Source: Turicibacter sp.
Lineage (GTDB): Bacteria; Bacillota; Bacilli; MOL361; Turicibacteraceae
DNA length: 64,000 bases
Assembly (NCBI GenBank): GCA_030531025.1
Contig: JAUMTV010000004.1
Coordinates: 3,849-67,848, forward strand
Reading direction: 5' to 3'
The stretch's first letter is position 1, and each line of letters begins with the position of its first letter. Below the pieces are notes generated by a model. It saw only the letters and a program-made list of their open reading frames with translations, did not search any database and was not told the origin of the DNA. This document shows, piece by piece, positions 60,250 through 64,000 of the stretch. The position numbers were made by a program, and so were the translations under genes.

Positions 60250-61884
60250 ATGGGTATCGTTTTGGCTATTTTATTAGGAGTTTTAAGTTTAGTTTTACTA
60301 TGGACATTATGGGGGCGTATGGCTCATGCGCTTCAAATGTTACAACAATGTCATTATATGAATGATCGTTTTACAACGTGGATAGCAGGGCACCGTTTAG
60401 TCGCATTGCCTGTTCCGTTATCAGTGTTAGTTATTGCCTACTGGTCGTTACTAGTGATTAGTTTCTTATTCCCAATGCCATCTTCAGTTTTAAGTATTGG
60501 AACAATCGTGATTGGTGTATTAGGATTAGGAATGATTAAAATTAGTAGTGGGGTTTCAAAAGAGTCGAAGAAACCATTAAAAATTACAGCGCGTGTTTGG
60601 CGTATTATTGCAACAGGATCAATTTTAATGTTATTAATCGCTGGTTTAGGTTCGTTATTCTTAAAAGCGAGCGGTATCATGTTACTTTCACAAATTACTG
60701 GTTGGTTATTAACATTTAATTTATTTGCTTATTTATTAATGTTACTTGCGAATCAGTTAAATAAACCGATGGAAAATAGTATTCGTTTAGGCTTCATTAA
60801 TGATGCTCGTCGTATTATTAAAGAATCACCATCATTAGATGTGATTGGAGTTACAGGAAGCTATGGAAAAACAAGTACAAAACATGCATTAAATGCGATT
60901 TTATCAGAGCAATTTAATACGTTAATGACACCTGAAAGTTATAACACACCAATGGGAATTACCATTACGATTCGTAATTATTTAAAACCAATCCACAGTA
61001 AATTTATTGCGGAAATGGGTGCTTATAAAGTCGGAGAAATTAACGAGTTATGTGAAATTGCATATCCTAAGTATGGAGTTTTAACGTCAGTGGGGCCACA
61101 ACATTTAGAAACATTTAAATCGATTGATAATGTTAAACAAACAAAGTTTGAATTAATTGAATACTTACCAGAGGACGGAATTGGATTCATTAACATTGAT
61201 GATGAAAATATTCGTGACTATTATGAGAACAAGTTTTCTGGAAAATGTACGGTCTACACTTATGGAATTGAACGTGAGGCAGACTATCGAGCAAGTGATA
61301 TTATGGTGAGTGAAAAAGGAACAACATTTAATGTCACATTCCGTGATGGAAGTGTCCATCAATTTCAAACGAAATTATTAGGACGTCACAATATTTATAA
61401 TACAGTGGCAAGTATTGCATTAGGAAATGAATTAGGAATTCCTGTTGAAAAGATGCAAGTTGCTGTTCGTAAGATGAAACCAGTCACTCATCGTTTAGAA
61501 TTACGCCGTAATGGGAACTTTACGATTATTGATGATGCTTTCAACTCAAATCCAGTCGGATCGAAAATGGCACTTGAAGTGTTAGGGCAAATGAATGGAA
61601 AACGTATTGTCTTAACACCGGGAATGGTTGATTTAGGAACAGCTCAATTTGAGTTGAATAAAGCATTTGGAACTTATATGAAAGATACATGTGATTATGT
61701 CATTTTAGTTGGTAAAAAACAAACTGAACCCATTCAAGAGGGATTAAAAGAAGTTGGATTCCCAGAAGATCAAATGACAGTTGCTGAAAACTTAACAGAG
61801 GCTTTTAAAGTGATGTATGAAGTCGTAGAACCAGGAGCATTTGTTTTAATCGAAAATGATTTACCTGAGTTATTCGCTGAATAG
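60250..61884 (+). CDS. Membrane-anchored MurF-like Mur ligase
   Basis: A 544-residue Mur ligase. Residues about 1-170 hold five hydrophobic segments (near 3-22, 55-75, 80-97, 117-140, 145-168) in place of the soluble substrate-binding domain of classical MurF. The central ATPase domain starts at the P-loop GVTGSYGKTSTKH (about 201-212), with AEMGAYKVGEI and GPQHLETFKS as in MurF; the C-terminal domain has DDAFNSNPVGSK and LTPGMVDLG, also MurF-like. Most likely it adds D-Ala-D-Ala to the UDP-MurNAc tripeptide at the membrane; Ddl is encoded 0.8 kb downstream. Other amide ligations cannot be excluded. Confidence 0.8.
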   Translation: MGIVLAILLGVLSLVLLWTLWGRMAHALQMLQQCHYMNDRFTTWIAGHRLVALPVPLSVLVIAYWSLLVISFLFPMPSSVLSIGTIVIGVLGLGMIKISSGVSKESKKPLKITARVWRIIATGSILMLLIAGLGSLFLKASGIMLLSQITGWLLTFNLFAYLLMLLANQLNKPMENSIRLGFINDARRIIKESPSLDVIGVTGSYGKTSTKHALNAILSEQFNTLMTPESYNTPMGITITIRNYLKPIHSKFIAEMGAYKVGEINELCEIAYPKYGVLTSVGPQHLETFKSIDNVKQTKFELIEYLPEDGIGFINIDDENIRDYYENKFSGKCTVYTYGIEREADYRASDIMVSEKGTTFNVTFRDGSVHQFQTKLLGRHNIYNTVASIALGNELGIPVEKMQVAVRKMKPVTHRLELRRNGNFTIIDDAFNSNPVGSKMALEVLGQMNGKRIVLTPGMVDLGTAQFELNKAFGTYMKDTCDYVILVGKKQTEPIQEGLKEVGFPEDQMTVAENLTEAFKVMYEVVEPGAFVLIENDLPELFAE

Positions 61885-61930
61885 TTGATGTAGGTGAAGG
61901 ATAAATTTTTATAGAAAGTAGGGAAGCGGG

Positions 61931-62533
61931 ATGGATGATCAAGTTTTAGAGTTTATTAAAAAGGTTCAATCAATTGCACAAATCGGCTTATCATTTTCAA
62001 CAGATCCATATGCGGTTGATAATTATAAAGAATTAAAAGAGATAAGTGTAAAGATGCTACATGACTATACATCGTTACCGCTAAATACATGTGATTTGTA
62101 TAAAGATTTTATTTATCCAACGCCGCAACCCGCTGTGCGCTCAATGGTCATTAAAGATGATCAATTGTTACTAGTTAAAGAAAAAGATAGTGGTCTTTGG
62201 TCTTTACCAGGAGGCTGGTGTGACATTGATTGCTCTCCTAAAGAGACAGCAATTAAAGAAACGTTTGAAGAATCAGGATATGTAATCGATTGTACGAAGT
62301 TATTAGCAGTTTTCGACAGAAGAAATTATATTAAAAGGTCATTATACGATGTGTATTGTCTATATTTCCTGGGGAATGTCGTAGCAGGAGAGCCAAAATG
62401 TAATCACGAAACTGAGAATATTGGATGGTTCAATATTTCATCCTTACCGACACTTTCTCGTAAAAATTCAATTGAAGAGATTCAAAAGGCGTATGAGGTT
62501 TATCGAAAAAATTTAGAGACATATTTTGAGTAA
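61931..62533 (+). CDS. Nudix hydrolase with NUDIX_N-type helical domain
   Basis: A 200-residue protein. The first 65 residues match the helical domain found before some Nudix hydrolases (KVQSIAQIGLSFSTDPYAVD, with TPQPAVRSMVI). The Nudix box is LPGGWCDIDCSP-KETAIKETFEESG: the catalytic KExxEE end is present, while the first glutamate position of the box is Cys, as this subfamily often varies there. Members cleave ADP-ribose or CDP-choline-like compounds; the substrate is unknown. Sits between murF-like and ddl on the same strand with short gaps. Confidence 0.85.
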   Translation: MDDQVLEFIKKVQSIAQIGLSFSTDPYAVDNYKELKEISVKMLHDYTSLPLNTCDLYKDFIYPTPQPAVRSMVIKDDQLLLVKEKDSGLWSLPGGWCDIDCSPKETAIKETFEESGYVIDCTKLLAVFDRRNYIKRSLYDVYCLYFLGNVVAGEPKCNHETENIGWFNISSLPTLSRKNSIEEIQKAYEVYRKNLETYFE

Positions 62534-62652
62534 TTGACACAAAAAATGTTTCTTATGAGGGTTATTTCTTGATAAAATAAACATATGTTTTTACGTTCAG
62601 ATAAGGTATACTTGAAGAAGGATACTAAACTTAGATTAAAGGGGGCTTCCTC

Positions 62653-63864
62653 ATGAAGTTAAAAGTTGGTGTATTTTTTGGTGGTGAGTCTGTAGAGCAC
62701 GAAATTTCAATTATTTCTGCTAATCAGGCAATGCATGCCATCGATAAAACGAAATACGATGTCGTACCAGTTTATTTATCTAAAAAACGTGAATGGTACA
62801 CAGGTGAAGCATTATTAGATGTCAAAGAATATAAAAATTTAGATGCGTTACTAAAAAAATGTCAACGCATTGTCATCATTCCTAACAACGGTAAAATCCA
62901 AATTGAGCGTTATCCAGCTAAAAAGTTTGGAAGCAACGTCATTAATACAATTGATGTTGCGATTCCAGTTATTCACGGAACAAATGGTGAAGATGGAGCG
63001 CTACAAGGGTTCTTTGAGTTAAATGGAATTCCTTATTCAGGGTGTGAAGTGGCTGCAGCAGCAGTTGGTCAAGATAAAGTGTTTATGAAAAACATTTTAC
63101 GTGACTCTGGATTACCAATTACAAAATATGTTTGGTATTATTCATCAGATTGGTATGCAAATCAAGAAGCTTGTTTAGATGCGATTGAAGAGCAATTAAC
63201 TTATCCTGTGATGATTAAGCCTGCAAGTTTAGGATCAAGTGTTGGGATTTCTAAAGCTACAGATCGTGCATCATTAGAAGAAGGAATCACAGAAGCTATT
63301 AGCTACGATAATAAATTTATTGTTGAAGAAATGGTTACTCAGTTAGTGGAAGTAAACTGCTCAGTTATTGGAGACTTCTCAAGTGCAAAAGCATCAGTTT
63401 TAGAAGAAGTTATGGGATCAGATGAGTTCTTGAGCTTCCGTGATAAGTATGAAGGTGGAGGAGGTTCTAAAGGAGCTAAAGCTTCTGGAACTAAATCACA
63501 AGGGATGGCAAGTACAAATCGTATTATTCCAGCCCGCTTAACAGAAGAAGGAACGAAATATGTTCAAGATCTTGCTTTACAAACATTCCGCGTATTAGGA
63601 AGTGCAGGGGTTGCCCGTATTGACTTCTTAATTAATGCTGAAGACAATAATGTTTATGTTAATGAAATTAACACAATCCCAGGATCATTATCGTTCTACT
63701 TATGGGAAAAAACAGACCGAAACTTCACTGAATTAATGACAAGCCTTGTTGAGTTAGCGTTAAAACGTCAACGTGAACGCGAAAGCTTAACATTCTCATT
63801 TGAGTCTAACGTTCTTGCATTACAGGGTGGAGGAACAAAAGGTGCTAAAGGAACAAAAGCTTAA
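62653..63864 (+). CDS. ddl: D-alanine--D-alanine ligase
   Basis: ATP-grasp ligase that makes D-Ala-D-Ala, 403 residues, about 40 longer than usual. Seen: FFGGESVEHEISI start, HGTNGEDGALQGFFEL, PYSGCEVAAAAVGQDK, MIKPASLGSSVGISK, and VNEINTIPGSLSFYLWE. The loop at about 268-284 is a Gly/Lys/Ser insert (GGGGSKGAKASGTK) before QGMASTNR, a form I have seen in other Bacillota. The C-terminus ends GGGTKGAKGTKA, echoing the insert. D-Ser or D-lactate specificity cannot be judged. ATG after AAAGGGGG. Confidence 0.92.
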   Translation: MKLKVGVFFGGESVEHEISIISANQAMHAIDKTKYDVVPVYLSKKREWYTGEALLDVKEYKNLDALLKKCQRIVIIPNNGKIQIERYPAKKFGSNVINTIDVAIPVIHGTNGEDGALQGFFELNGIPYSGCEVAAAAVGQDKVFMKNILRDSGLPITKYVWYYSSDWYANQEACLDAIEEQLTYPVMIKPASLGSSVGISKATDRASLEEGITEAISYDNKFIVEEMVTQLVEVNCSVIGDFSSAKASVLEEVMGSDEFLSFRDKYEGGGGSKGAKASGTKSQGMASTNRIIPARLTEEGTKYVQDLALQTFRVLGSAGVARIDFLINAEDNNVYVNEINTIPGSLSFYLWEKTDRNFTELMTSLVELALKRQRERESLTFSFESNVLALQGGGTKGAKGTKA

Positions 63865-63876
63865 TAGTTAATATAT

Positions 63877-63912
63877 AAAAAGGACTATCTCAAAGTAGAT
63901 AGTCCTTTTTTA
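63877..63912 (+). terminator. Terminator after ddl
   Basis: AGGACTATCT and AGATAGTCCT pair perfectly around a 6-nt loop, with A4 before and T6 after. Confidence 0.92.
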
Positions 63913-64000
63913 TGGATTGTTAAGAGTGATTGACAAATTGGAAATGATATATAAGTCCAGATAAATTTTCTTCATAGAAAATTTAAGCCCTACTAGCGGT

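Overview
The window is a stretch of an AT-rich, low-GC Gram-positive (Bacillota) chromosome. The evidence is the transcription/translation gene order (cysS-mrnC-rlmB-sigH-rpmG-secE-nusG-rplKAJL-rpoBC-rpsLG-fusA-tuf-S10/spc/alpha), the zinc-type S14, the cdaA-cdaR-glmM-glmS cluster with a glmS ribozyme, strong GGAGG ribosome sites and the use of GTG/TTG starts. A gut Bacillota of the Turicibacter/Erysipelotrichia kind fits, but nothing in the sequence fixes the genus. No rRNA, tRNA, CRISPR array, intact insertion sequence or prophage was seen.

Layout. 1-8.2 kb: the 3' part of gltX, then a block that separates gltX from cysS (MFS transporter, a 42-residue membrane peptide, and ridA divergent from threonine dehydratase), then cysS, mrnC, rlmB and a SigH-type sigma factor. 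8.2-12.5 kb: rpmG-secE-nusG, rplK-rplA with two similar L1-type RNA motifs, the L10 leader with its attenuator, rplJ-rplL and an RsmC-like methyltransferase. 12.5-24.5 kb: rpoB, rpoC, rpsL, rpsG, fusA and tuf, with promoters before rpoB, rpsL and tuf. 24.5-39.5 kb: a 0.5 kb regulatory region and the S10 leader, then 30 genes from rpsJ to rplQ, all on the plus strand. 39.7-45.6 kb: cdaA-cdaR-glmM, the glmS ribozyme and glmS (c-di-AMP synthesis and amino-sugar supply). 45.6-64 kb is the accessory part: a MarR/MATE pair sharing an operator, a CopZ-like chaperone, an HTH-TPR regulator, a queuosine-precursor transporter behind a switch-like leader, a GNAT/DUF2087/lipoprotein operon, a small radical-SAM protein with an unusual cysteine spacing, a YfhO-type membrane protein, a secreted LURP-one-like protein, a minus-strand cluster of membrane proteins (DUF2812-like plus two YcxB-like), and finally an alpha/beta hydrolase, a membrane-anchored MurF-like ligase, a Nudix hydrolase and D-Ala-D-Ala ligase.

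How they work together. The first 40 kb is the core gene-expression machinery, with autoregulatory RNA leaders (L1-type, L10, S10) and attenuator hairpins. The 39.7-45.6 kb and 59.5-63.9 kb regions supply cell-wall precursors: GlcN-6-P and GlcN-1-P from GlmS/GlmM, and D-Ala-D-Ala and its ligation from Ddl and the MurF-like protein. CdaA/CdaR tie the first of these to c-di-AMP signalling. RidA beside threonine dehydratase is a damage-control pair. The most interesting parts are the leader of the queuosine-precursor transporter with three mutually exclusive pairings, the CX4CX2C radical-SAM protein 2 kb away (possibly queuine salvage), the duplicated MarR operator, the membrane-fused Mur ligase, and the unexplained DUF2812/YcxB membrane cluster with its hairpin-rich flank.
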